DNA of 64,000 nt from Epithemia pelagica. Lineage: Eukaryota; Bacillariophyta; Bacillariophyceae; Surirellales; Surirellaceae. A program made the position numbers and the translations under genes. Of this stretch, positions 44,255 to 53,285 are shown one piece after another (position 1 is the stretch's first letter; the number at the start of each line of letters is the position of its first letter). The notes under the pieces were generated by a model that saw only the letters and a list, made by a program, of their open reading frames with translations, did not search any database and was not told the DNA's origin. The stretch covers positions 3,410,001-3,474,000 of the forward strand of contig OX337228.1 of assembly GCA_946965045.2 (NCBI GenBank), in the 5' to 3' direction.

Positions 44255-44955
44255 AGTAGCACCTGACGAGTCCAAATGCCGGTTTCTTCATCAACAGGAA
44301 GGATATCAAACACCGAATGCATGCAGTACGTCGTAAGACGTGTCTTGAGTGCATAAAGTTGCATCATAATCTTGTTGTTGTCGTCGAAGAAGGACTTGTC
44401 ATCGGTCGTACTGACAACAGCCCAGGTGAAAGTGAAGGGAGGAGTAAGTCCAACAACGGCTTCGTTACGAAAGTCAAACAGGGTCTTCCCGGATAAGGAA
44501 CTGCGATAGGCTGGAGAGACCGTGTCGGCGAAAGCTCCGAGTTCAAAAGTATGACTCTTGGCGGCAGTCAGAGTGATACCATTCATCTGGGTATCGGCTG
44601 AAAGGGAACCGACTCCAGAGGTCTTCTTGGTCGTTGAAACAGGAGTAGGGATCTTCATGGTCTCAAAGATAGTAGGCAAAGGCAAGGAACTCAACAGCAA
44701 AGGTAAGCGGAAAGTATGAGTCTGTTTTGGTTTGGACCAAAAAGTGAGTGTTAGTTCCCGTGCTCCAAGTTGTGTTGGGCCCAGTAACGGAGTGTTCTGG
44801 TTGGTGGACCAAGTCTCCAGCTGCAATGTTGACTCCCAGTTGCCGAATGTCGGTCGCGTCAGGGTTCGGATTCGTGTAGGGGGCACAAATGAAATTTGTC
44901 GTACCACGAATGAATCGTTAAGTAAAACAATTCTTGTCGGTAAGTAAACGGTCAT
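44251..44955 (-). CDS. copia 1 leader ORF / gag N-terminal part
   Basis: 234 residues from the first ATG after the primer-binding site (44955) to a TGA at 44253-44251. Contains LGARELTLTFWSKPKQTHTFRLPL and SPAYRSSLSGKTLFDFRNEAVVGL; no known domain is recognised. It ends ...RQVLL in an ATGA overlap with the gag ORF in the -1 frame. It may be the N-terminal part of gag split by a frame change, or a separate protein whose termination allows re-initiation. Confidence 0.6.
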   Translation of the reverse strand: MTVYLPTRIVLLNDSFVVRQISFVPPTRIRTLTRPTFGNWESTLQLETWSTNQNTPLLGPTQLGARELTLTFWSKPKQTHTFRLPLLLSSLPLPTIFETMKIPTPVSTTKKTSGVGSLSADTQMNGITLTAAKSHTFELGAFADTVSPAYRSSLSGKTLFDFRNEAVVGLTPPFTFTWAVVSTTDDKSFFDDNNKIMMQLYALKTRLTTYCMHSVFDILPVDEETGIWTRQVLL

Positions 44956-44991
44956 CAGTAAGGTGAATACTGTTACAACCCAGTGGAACCG

Positions 44992-45006
44992 CTTGGGCTC
45001 ATAACC
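44992..45006 (-). promoter_or_regulatory. Primer-binding site of copia 1, half-tRNA type
   Basis: Directly after the 5' LTR, the element strand reads ggttatgagcccaag. The complement, cttgggctcataacc, is the anticodon arm of a tRNA with a CAU anticodon, as in initiator tRNA-Met. Drosophila copia is known to prime from an internal initiator tRNA fragment of this kind. Confidence 0.8.
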
Positions 45007-45274
45007 TCTCATTGTGAAGGAGTTTTCTGTTCCACCCGACGAGTTGTTCGTAGAATGTCCGAATGTGGCGGCCGTTCCGTTGAGGGAGGTTCCCATGGTC
45101 ATTCGGAAGAGTTCCGGTTTGCAGTTCGTAAGATTCTGCTAGGGACGAATGTAAACTGTAGTGCAAGTTTTGTTACTTCTCAAATTATGACTAGGAGCTA
45201 AGTTGGGTGTAGTGCGAGGTCGATATTTTGTTGCATGTGTGGGAGTGAATGGAAGAGGCGCATGAACGCTGATA
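45007..45274 (-). repeat. 5' LTR of copia 1
   Basis: 268 bp, one mismatch to the other LTR. It should carry the promoter and polyadenylation signals of the element. Followed by the target duplication tcaag at 45275-45279. Confidence 0.95.
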
Positions 45275-45279
45275 TCAAG

Positions 45280-45826
45280 ATCCTCCCGCTTTTGATTGTT
45301 GCATTGGATGTTGTTGTCGTTGTGGCCAAAACGAGGAGTGGATTGTTGCATTTAGGTTTTGTTGGAGGTCTAGAGTAGTTGATTGGTGCATTGGTGCCAT
45401 TGTCTTGTACCATCCAATGGATTGGTCGTGGTGGATGTTGGTTTTGTGGTCGTGGGCTTCACGTCGTTGGGAAACAAGGGTTCACTTCGCGTCCAACTCG
45501 TCGTGTGGTGCCACAAATCAGTCGCTGTCTTTGTTGTGGCTGAGGTTGTTGCGGTTGTTGCAGCCGTGATGATGGAGTCGACCCTTCACTTCCACAAGGC
45601 GGCCGGTTGTTGTTGGGTTCTTGTGGTCTCGCAACATTGAGAGACAGTCTGTTGTTGGTGTTGTCGTTGTTGCGGCCGACTGTTTTGTTCAGACGAGAAT
45701 CCTCCAGTTGATTGCCGTGTGTCCTTGCCACTGCTCTCCCACGACTCATCCATCCATTTAGAAGCTTCCACTGTCGTCCCTCATTGCAATCTTTGTTCAT
45801 TACATCATTCTCCGACTCCAATCTTG
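45280..45826. other. Middle body of the composite TIR element
   Basis: 547 bp lying between the two copia insertions. Low-complexity gttgttg-rich DNA with no supported gene; - strand frames are Gln/Asn-rich. The last five bases (45822-45826, tcttg) are the target duplication of copia 2. Confidence 0.5.
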
Positions 45827-46064
45827 TGTCACAAAGTGGGGCGTACTGTCCATCAGTGGGGTTGACGGGCAGTCTTGTAGCGCGCGTGTCGGCATGGGAA
45901 AGTAGATAGATTCAAATTCCCACTGTCACCATAATTTCCAAATCTGTTGTTTTGATCTTCCTTTTTCGTCGTTAGCCGCATCATCAGACCAAGTTGACCA
46001 TAGTGAAGCATCAACTCTTCGCTGCGTACGACTTCGAGCAACAGCGATATCGTCTGTTGCGACA
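45827..46064 (+). repeat. 5' LTR of copia 2
   Basis: 238 bp, canonical TG...CA ends, four differences from 52315-52552. The primer-binding site follows directly. Confidence 0.95.
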
Positions 46065-46079
46065 GGTTATGAGCCCAAG
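46065..46079 (+). promoter_or_regulatory. Primer-binding site of copia 2, half-tRNA type
   Basis: ggttatgagcccaag, identical to the site in copia 1 and complementary to a CAU-anticodon arm. Two different subfamilies therefore use the same tRNA fragment. Confidence 0.82.
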
Positions 46080-46182
46080 TAAAGGGTTGTAAGCTTGCTT
46101 TTGTTATCGAACAAGAGCTGGAGGAGAAGAAGACTTCGCGTACCATCGACGAAACGAAACGGACTCGACGCTGAGAAGAACC

Positions 46183-47673
46183 ATGGCCTCTGGAGGGGAA
46201 TTGCCACCGCCACCGGGACCACCTAGCACGCCTCGAGCGCCGCGTTCCCCTACACCACCACGGCTTGGAGGATTGACCGGAATCCATCCATGGACTGGAG
46301 GCCGACCGACTGATGTGACGTTCACCGCAACGACACAAACCGTTCCGCGGAGCCCATATTGCTATCAGTTGCAAGATCCGACGGAAGCGCACAAGGCGTT
46401 GAAACAGAAGACGACCATTATGGATGGTAATGAAAGCGAGCCGCGCAAGTTCACACGAGATGAAAAAAGCCTCACAATTGAGCAATTGGCAGAGATGGTC
46501 GCCGACCACATGGAGTTTCATGGGATGGACAGTGAATTCTACCTTCCTGATCCACAAGATCCCACCAGACTTGTTGACATCCTGCAAGAAGACTCCGAGT
46601 TCACCCCAGTCTTTGTTGTCAATCACTTCAAGACTGGAATGGGAGCAACAACACCCTTGTACGATGACTACTCCACCAACAACATGGACCTTGCGTATAA
46701 GGCCATTATGTCACTGTTGGATGACTCAGTGAAGAACAGTATTCGCCCACTGCTACCACGCGATTTGAAGTATGGGCCGATCCTCTGGATTTACGTCGTG
46801 CGTGAGGTTAGAACCGCCTCCTTCCAGCGAATCAAAGCGTTGAAACAACAACTGGAAGCCCACAAACTTCGCCAAACGGCTGGAGAAGATGTGAAAGTGT
46901 TTACCACCAAGTTTCTACAGACTTGTGTGGAGCTTGGAAAGAACGTGCCAAGCGACGCTCCATTTCTCCTGAATGAACAGCTCTGTACATCGTCAGTGGA
47001 GCAATTTCGTGTGAAGTTTATGGCTCGGAGCACAGCTGTCAATCAATGGGTCACCAAAGTCCATGGCCTCTCAAGAGCCACCATCGAAGGACGAGCAACC
47101 GAACCCGACTATATCTCAGTGCAACAGCTTGTCGAAGAAGCGAATGCAGAATACACCTTGTTGTTGACGGCCAAGCGTTGGGGTCCGTCTGGAAAGAGCA
47201 ACTCTGGAAATCCGCCAGAAGCAATGATGTCGTTCACGAAAACCGAGATTAACAATCTCGTTCAGAAGAGTGTCTCTGCTGCCTTGAAGGGCGGCACCAA
47301 CAACGGAAAGGGCACGTCCAACAATGGCGATCGCAAGTGTCATATCTGTGGATCACCGGATCATTTAAAGAAAGACTGCCCCAAAGCCAACAACAACGAC
47401 GGCAAAGGAGGCGAACGAAAGTCGAAAGCTCCGAAGGCTCCTTAAAAATCCAAACCACCAGGTGAAGGAGAGCCTGAAACGAAAAATGTGAACGGAACAA
47501 CGTGGCATTGGTGTGCCATTTGTGGATTCTGGCGACTATCGCACGGAACGGCGACGCATGATAACGATTATGCGAAGAAAGCGAATCAAACTGGCGGTAC
47601 GAAACCGGCCGCATCGCTTGCATCTCTAAAATATTGTGGAGCTGCAACTATCTTAGACGAAGACGACGAATGA
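46183..47673 (+). pseudogene. copia 2 gag with zinc knuckle, stop before C-terminal extension
   Basis: The main ORF, 46183-47445, gives 420 residues: Pro-rich N-terminus, a helical UBN2/copia gag region (RTASFQRIKALKQQLEAHKLRQ, DVKVFTTKFLQTCVELGKNV), and a CX2CX4HX4C zinc knuckle (CHICGSPDHLKKDC) near residue 385. A TAA (47443-47445) ends it, but the same frame continues to a TGA at 47671-47673 with WHWCAICGFWRLSHGTATHD, a second Cys/His motif comparable to the WWCALC...HH of copia 1 gag. The comparison suggests the extension belongs to gag and the TAA is a later mutation or a read-through signal. The frame then runs on into pol. Confidence 0.85.
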
Positions 47674-47685
47674 CTCATCGGGCGG

Positions 47686-50103
47686 ATGCTCATTGCTATG
47701 TATTCTTATTTGGTGATGATGAATCCGTTGCCCATTCTCTTCGCTTTCATTCGCTTGTTCCTCTCTCTTTGGTGCACCGTCTTGCCACAACGAAAACCTC
47801 GCCGTTCAACCACTCGCAAAACCCGTCGCTGCTTTCGCCTCTCGCCGATCTTGGTATTGCCTGGTCTGTTCTGTTGCTATTCGGGTGTGATGATGAGCAC
47901 ACATTCCTTCGTTTTGGGAATTGATGCACCGCTCACCAAGTTTCCATCGCTTGCCTTTGCAAGTCGCGTCTACCATCGACGCTTGTTTGGGCAACCCAAT
48001 AGCAAAATCACCCTTGCTTTCAAGTATCAACGACGAACCTTCTACCTTCCACCACGATGGCGTAGACGACGGAGACGCAAGCGTCGTGACCTTGACGACG
48101 CAAGCCCAGCAGACGACGATCCTCCACCTTCTCCGTTTCCAAAACCTCCTGACCCTGACCCGTTTGAGGAATTGTCTTTCTCCCTTCTGTTTCCAACGGC
48201 CGTCCCTCATCAAGCACAAGCAAACACCGCCGAGCCGTCAACAGAGGGAGCACCGTTGGCTTGGAACTTTCTTTCGGAATCCTCCGCCTCAACCTTTTCG
48301 GTCACGATCGATTCTGGTGCAACAATCACCATCACCCCATTTCGAGACGATTTTGTTGAATACTCTGCCCAAACTGGTTCAGTGCTGCAAGGATTGGCTA
48401 AGGGCCTCCCAATAGATGGAACCGGAATCGTCCGCTGGAGAATGCAACTTGACGACGGGAGCTACACCGAAATGGAAGCACCGGCTTACCATGTCTCCAC
48501 CGCTCGTTGCCGATTATTTTCTCCGCAAAGCTACTTGCAACACAAAGAAGCCACGTCCGACGAGAACGTGCTTGAAAGTTTTGTGATCCGTGGTTCGACT
48601 CTCCGGTTCGAAACCGCAGACGGCAAAGTTGCAAGCATCTCATACCATCCAGAAAACAACCTTCCTACGTGCACTATGGCGAATGTTCAACCTTCTCCGT
48701 CGGTGAATCAAGCATGTGTCACCCACACACAAAATCCAAACCTGACGACCGCACAAAAAGAACTAATGAAATGGCACTATCGGTTGTGCCATCATGGTTT
48801 GGCGGCTATTCAACGTCTTATGCAATCTGGAGCCCTTGGTCCGTCCTCTCTCATCAAGGCTGCATCCAAGTGTGAATTGCCCAAGTGCGCCAGTTGTCAA
48901 TTTGGCAAAGCAAAACGGCGTCCGACTGATACCTCCACGAAAACGATTGTCCGCGAGAGGGAGTATGGCTTGAAGAAAGACCAGTTGTTCCCCGGTCAAC
49001 GCGTTTCCATGGATCATTTTGTCGTCAAGCAAAAGGGCCGCCTCTATTCGTCTCGAGGCCAGTCTCACGAGGACAGCATGTACTCTGGTGGGTGTATCTT
49101 TGTCGACCACGCCACCGGGGACATCCATATTGAACACTTGGTCAATTTCACCGCCACCGAAACCATCGCCGCAAAACAGCGTTACGAAAAGCGCATGTTC
49201 GATTTCGGCATTACCGTGCAAGCGTACCAGTCGGATAACGGAATCTTCGCGTCGAAAGCCTTTGTCAACGAAATTGAATCTGGCTTGCAAAACATAAAGT
49301 TCAGTGGCGTCGGTGCCCATCATCAAAATGGGATTGCCGAACGTGGAATCGGAACCATCCTTTCAAAGGCACGCACCATTTTGCTCCATGCAGCCATTCG
49401 GTGGCCAGACGCTGCCGATACAAGTCTATGGCCGATGGCAGTTGACTATGTTGTATTCCAACATAACCACATGCCGCGTACCAGCACCGGCATGATGTCT
49501 CCCATGGAAATGATTATGAAATCAAAAGTGGGCAGACAAGCTCTTGAAGACATGCATGTATGGGGATGCCCCTGTTACGTCTTGGATCCAACTCTCCAAG
49601 ATGGACACAAGCTCCCAAAATGGAAGCCAAGGTCACGTCGTGGAATCTTCCTTGGTTTTTCCAAACGACATTCGTCCAGGGTGCCACTAGTCCTCAACAC
49701 GAAAACGGGACACATTTCACCGCAGTTCCACGTCGTCTTCGACGATTGGTTCTTAAGCGTGATCGGAACTGCATTGGACCGCCCATTCGATGAAGCTGAA
49801 TGGACTCAATTGTTTGGTGACTCCCGCTACCACTATGCATTTGATGAAGACGACCCGGTTGCTTTAGCGGATGAATGGGTGGAGCATCAACATGACAACG
49901 TTGACCGCTCATCTCAAATTCGGAAAACACAACAACGAGCTCGGTTTGAAGAACCAACCGATCCCATCAATGACGGGATGCAACAACAGAGGGAGCAGGA
50001 TGTGCCTACACCAAACCAACCGTCCGATCCAACTCAACCTCAACAACAAGAGGAACAGCCTTTACCACCTGTTGAAGAAGAACCTCCAGCCGCTGAAACT
50101 TGA
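47686..50103 (+). pseudogene. copia 2 pol N-terminal half: protease and integrase
   Basis: 805 residues, in frame with gag. The first 70 residues are hydrophobic (YLVMMNPLPILFAFIRLFL, ILVLPGLFCCYSG) and then very basic, an unusual start. Protease: VTIDSGATITITPF. Integrase: HHCC part (KWHYRLCHHGLAA...CASCQFGKAKRRP), Asp in VSMDHFVV, Asp in YQSDNGIFASKAF and Glu in NGIAERGIG, then the copia C-terminal WGCPCYVLDP...GHISPQFHVVFDDWF. It ends at a TGA created where a 365-bp insertion begins. Without that insert it would read straight into RT. Confidence 0.88.
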
Positions 50104-50465
50104 AGTTTACCACTAAATCAAAAGGGCAAGCCGTGATAGGCTTTTCGAGACTTTTAGTATCTAAAGTCAGAGTAGAGCTGTTCCTTAACTCTCCCTCTCA
50201 GAACAGCGGTTTCCCAAGCCGCTTTACTGCCTTATCCAGTGTGCCACCTCACCTGGACCCTCCCCGTTGTACTGTAGGCTTGCTCTTTTTGCTAAAGAAG
50301 CTTACTCTACAGTCTCGATCTGTCGACCTCACTAGGGGGTTAGCCATGTGTGAACGACGAACCGCTACCAACTTGAAGTTTACCACTAAATCAAAAGGGC
50401 AAGCCGTGATAGGCTTTTCGAGACTTTTAGTATCTAAAGTCAGAGTAGAGCTGTTCCTTAACTCT
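50097..50465 (+). repeat. Small insertion with 96-bp terminal direct repeats inside copia 2 pol
   Basis: Identical 96-bp copies at 50097-50192 and 50370-50465 flank 177 bp. Deleting 365 bp (50101-50465) rejoins AAET to EEPPLQPP in one frame, so the piece inserted into an intact pol. It could be a very small LTR-type (TRIM-like) element or a 273-bp unit in partial tandem. No primer-binding site or purine tract is convincing. A possible GT-AG excision would leave the stop, so it is not a working intron. Confidence 0.75.
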
Positions 50466-52268
50466 GAAGAACCTCCTCTTCAACCACCACAACAACCACA
50501 ACCAGATACCGAGGAACCACCACCGACTCCTCCCCGTCGCTCCGGTAGAACGCGCAAGGCGCCACTCCGTTGGGGATACGATGGCACACGAGGTGCAGGC
50601 TACCGAGCCTTGGCGAGTTTCGCTGCATTTGTTACCAACGCTATGACAGGCACAGCCTATCAAGTGTACGTCAACGTGGACTCCGAGTCAGACACCTTCG
50701 GTTTTCGCGACCCAATTGCCTTTCAAGCTTCAAACAAAAAGAACAACCCAGACTTGCCGTCCTACTACGAGGCAATGACTGGTGATGACCGTGAGGGCTA
50801 TATCGCAGCCATGGGCAACGAAGTAAAGGAGCTGGAGGACAAAGGAACATGGGTACTTACTCTACGGTCCGAAATGGAAAGACGTGGCGGAAAGGCCCTG
50901 CCATCAACCTGGGCATTTCGAAGAAAGCGCTACCCCGACGGATCAGTGCGAAAATTGAAGGCAAGATTGTGTGTCAGAGGAGACAAACAGACGTACAGGC
51001 TCGACTACTTCGAGACTTATGCACCTGTTGTCCAATGGATAAGGATTTGGCTGGTATTGTTGATGGTCCTTGTCTTTAGTTGGGAGACAGTCCAAACGGA
51101 CTACACCAATGCCTTCGCTCAAGCATTCCTCACAGAGGATGTCTACATGGAGTTGCCGAAGGACTTTGCACCGGACACCGAAGACGGTGAAGAATATGTG
51201 TTGCACTTGAAGAAAAGCCTTTATGGCTTAAAGCAAGCGCCTCTCTCGTGGTATGACCACCTAAAGAGTCATTTGGAACAACGTGGATTTAAACAGAGTC
51301 CGTTTGATCCATGCCTATTCTACGACCCAAACAAACGGATCCTATGCCTTGTATACATTGACGATGTAATTTGGGCCGGACCGGACAAAGCACGCATTAT
51401 GAAAGTATTGGAATCGCTCAAGGACGATTTGGAGATGACGGTTGAGGGAGACGTATCAGCGTACCTCGGCATCGACTTCGAACGTCTCAGCAACGGCCAA
51501 ATCAAACTGAAACAATATGGCCTCATTGACAAAGTGTTGAACGCAACAGGGCTACAAGATTGTAACCCAGACAAGACTCCAGCGAGTCAAAAGCCGCTCG
51601 GTAAAGACCAAGACGGAGAGGACTACGCAGAACAGTGGAGCTACGCGTCAGTGGTAGGCATGCTATTGTATTTGGCGTCCAACTCACGCCCAGAGATTGC
51701 CTACGCCGTGCACCAGTGTGCAAGATTCACACACAACCCCAAGGCATCACATGCCAAAGCAGTCAAACGCATCTGCCGATATTTGAAGGGAACAAGAGAT
51801 CAAGGGATGATCCTGACTCCCTCAAAGGATTGCCTGTCCGTTGATTGCTACGTGGATGCTGATTTTGCAGGGCAGTGGAACAGTGAGGATCCGCAGGATC
51901 CGCTTTGTGTGAAATCACGAACCGGCTATGTGTTGATGGTTGCAGATTGTCCAGTTCATTGGGTATCCAAGTTGCAAACAGAGATTGCTGTATCAACCAT
52001 GGAAGCTGAGTACATCGCCCTCAGTCTTGCCATGAGAGACCTCATTCCACTTCGAGGTCTGGTGGATGAAATCAAAACCATGTTTGACATTGATGAGCTC
52101 CCTTGCAGAGCATACTCGAAAGTATTTGAAGACAACAATGGTACGATCCTTTTGGCGACTTCACCACGCATGACTCCTCGCTCCAAGCATATTGCAGTGA
52201 AATATCACTTCTTCAAGGAGCACGTATACAACTTTCAACGAGCGAGAAAGATGCTGGCTGGATGGTAA
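50466..52268 (+). CDS. copia 2 reverse transcriptase and RNase H
   Basis: The true coding part starts after the insert, EEPPLQPPQQPQPDTEE (the frame is open back to 50100 across the insert). RT motifs: YAPVVQWIRIWLVLLM, DYTNAFAQAFL, LYGLKQAPLSWYD and the YIDD catalytic box. RNase H: CYVDADFAGQW, STMEAEYIALS, FEDNNGTILLA. The end MTPRSKHIAVKYHFFKEHV is typical of copia RNase H. The module is intact but is cut off from protease-integrase by the frameshifting insert. Confidence 0.9.
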   Translation, partial: EEPPLQPPQQPQPDTEEPPPTPPRRSGRTRKAPLRWGYDGTRGAGYRALASFAAFVTNAMTGTAYQVYVNVDSESDTFGFRDPIAFQASNKKNNPDLPSYYEAMTGDDREGYIAAMGNEVKELEDKGTWVLTLRSEMERRGGKALPSTWAFRRKRYPDGSVRKLKARLCVRGDKQTYRLDYFETYAPVVQWIRIWLVLLMVLVFSWETVQTDYTNAFAQAFLTEDVYMELPKDFAPDTEDGEEYVLHLKKSLYGLKQAPLSWYDHLKSHLEQRGFKQSPFDPCLFYDPNKRILCLVYIDDVIWAGPDKARIMKVLESLKDDLEMTVEGDVSAYLGIDFERLSNGQIKLKQYGLIDKVLNATGLQDCNPDKTPASQKPLGKDQDGEDYAEQWSYASVVGMLLYLASNSRPEIAYAVHQCARFTHNPKASHAKAVKRICRYLKGTRDQGMILTPSKDCLSVDCYVDADFAGQWNSEDPQDPLCVKSRTGYVLMVADCPVHWVSKLQTEIAVSTMEAEYIALSLAMRDLIPLRGLVDEIKTMFDIDELPCRAYSKVFEDNNGTILLATSPRMTPRSKHIAVKYHFFKEHVYNFQRARKMLAGW

Positions 52269-52303
52269 TCATGCACGACTATATGTTTACGCGGCTACTA
52301 CGT

Positions 52304-52314
52304 CTGAGAGGGAG
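52304..52314 (+). promoter_or_regulatory. Polypurine tract of copia 2
   Basis: ctgagagggag, immediately before the 3' LTR, the expected place for plus-strand priming. Confidence 0.7.
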
Positions 52315-52552
52315 TGTCACAAAGTGGGGCGTACTGTCCATCAGTGGGGTTGACCGGCAGTCTTGTAGCGCGCGTGTCGGCATGGGAAAGTAGATAGATT
52401 CAAATTCCCACTCTCACCATAATTTCCAAATCTGTTGTTTTGATCTTCCTTTTTCGTCGTTAGCCGCATCATCAGACCAAGTTGACCATAGTGAAGCATC
52501 AACTCTTTGCTGCGTACAACTTCGAGCAACAGCGATATCGTCTGTTGCGACA
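52315..52552 (+). repeat. 3' LTR of copia 2
   Basis: 238 bp, matching the 5' LTR except for four bases. Followed by target duplication tcttg. Confidence 0.95.
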
Positions 52553-52557
52553 TCTTG

Positions 52558-53285
52558 GTAATCTTGTTGCTTCCTTCCCACCAGGATTTGGAAGACTTCA
52601 AAACCTTGCCTTCGGTCCACCAAAATGGCCAACCCATCGCCGCCCGTTCATTCCGTCACAGTACACTTGATTCTGAGGACTCCGTGGTGGTCGGAGGAGT
52701 GCTAGCACCTTTAGTTGGAGGTGCACACCGGCTTGAGTTTGCCATGTTGGTGCCATGCAGTGTATCATGACCGTGGTTTCCTAAACCACCGGCCCAGATA
52801 ACTATAGACAATAGAGTACAATTATGAAAAGCACGGCTAACTGTGGGGGAATTTTTCGGCCCCCGGAGTCCGTACGAGTAGTAACCTTATCACGAAGAGA
52901 CGACTCGCAATCGCAACGGGAACAGGAACAATGTTTTCTGTGCGTCCGTATTACGACAGATGCACCTTGGACAACCTGTACAATTCACACCATAAAAATC
53001 GCCTTCCGCTTCCGCCTCTTTGGCATCATAGATATCTGCATACTCCACGCTCTTTCGCGATATAACCTCTACTATTAGGAAGGAGTAAAAAGATCCCGGG
53101 GCTAAGCGAAGCACGAACACAGGACCACCTGCCACGAGGATAGTATGAGCAAATAGGTGCCGGTGGTACGTCATTAATGCAACACTTGTGTCCGAAGTGT
53201 ATCTTCCAGGTTTCTGTCCTATTCGAGGTAGACGCTTGCATTCTGTATCGCGCAACTTGTCTCAAGTCTGTATAGAATACCGACA
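52558..53285. other. Right body of composite element and upstream region of next gene
   Basis: The right terminus of the composite element ends at 52876. From there to 53285 is host spacer and the likely promoter of the Ser-rich protein gene. No other gene seen. Confidence 0.4.

Larger units (their letters stand above)
38222..45274 (-). mobile_element. Ty1/copia LTR retrotransposon 1 (7053 bp)
   Basis: 268-bp LTRs at both ends, one mismatch, and a perfect 5-bp target duplication tcaag (38217-38221 and 45275-45279). Order on the complement: LTR, primer-binding site, two gag ORFs, protease-integrase, RT-RNase H, LTR. Integrase before RT is the copia order. The near-identical LTRs show a recent insertion. 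An in-frame stop in pol and frame breaks around gag suggest this copy, though young, does not make a full polyprotein by simple translation. Confidence 0.95.
45827..52552 (+). mobile_element. Ty1/copia LTR retrotransposon 2 (6726 bp)
   Basis: 238-bp LTRs with TGTCAC...GCGACA ends, four mismatches, and a 5-bp target duplication tcttg (45822-45826 and 52553-52557). Order: LTR, primer-binding site, gag, protease-integrase, RT-RNase H, purine tract, LTR. Gag and pol lie in one frame with two in-frame stops, and pol is then broken by a 365-bp insertion. Its proteins differ from copia 1, so it belongs to another subfamily. Confidence 0.95.
37558..52876. mobile_element. Composite TIR element with two copia retrotransposons nested inside
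   Basis: The two ends are exact inverted copies over 35 bp: 37558-37592 (cgtacggactccgggggccg, then aaaaattcccccaca) and 52842-52876. GTAC borders the ggactcc core on both sides and could be part of the terminus or a palindromic target duplication. Removing the two LTR elements and their duplicated targets leaves roughly 1.5 kb of Thr/Gln/Asn-coding-like, TTG/GTT-repetitive DNA with no transposase. It is read as a non-autonomous DNA transposon, older than both retrotransposon insertions. Confidence 0.75.

Noticed and set aside
50105-50469. Possible 365-bp GT-AG intron in copia 2 pol
   Set aside because: Excision at these sites leaves the TGA in place, so it would not restore the polyprotein.
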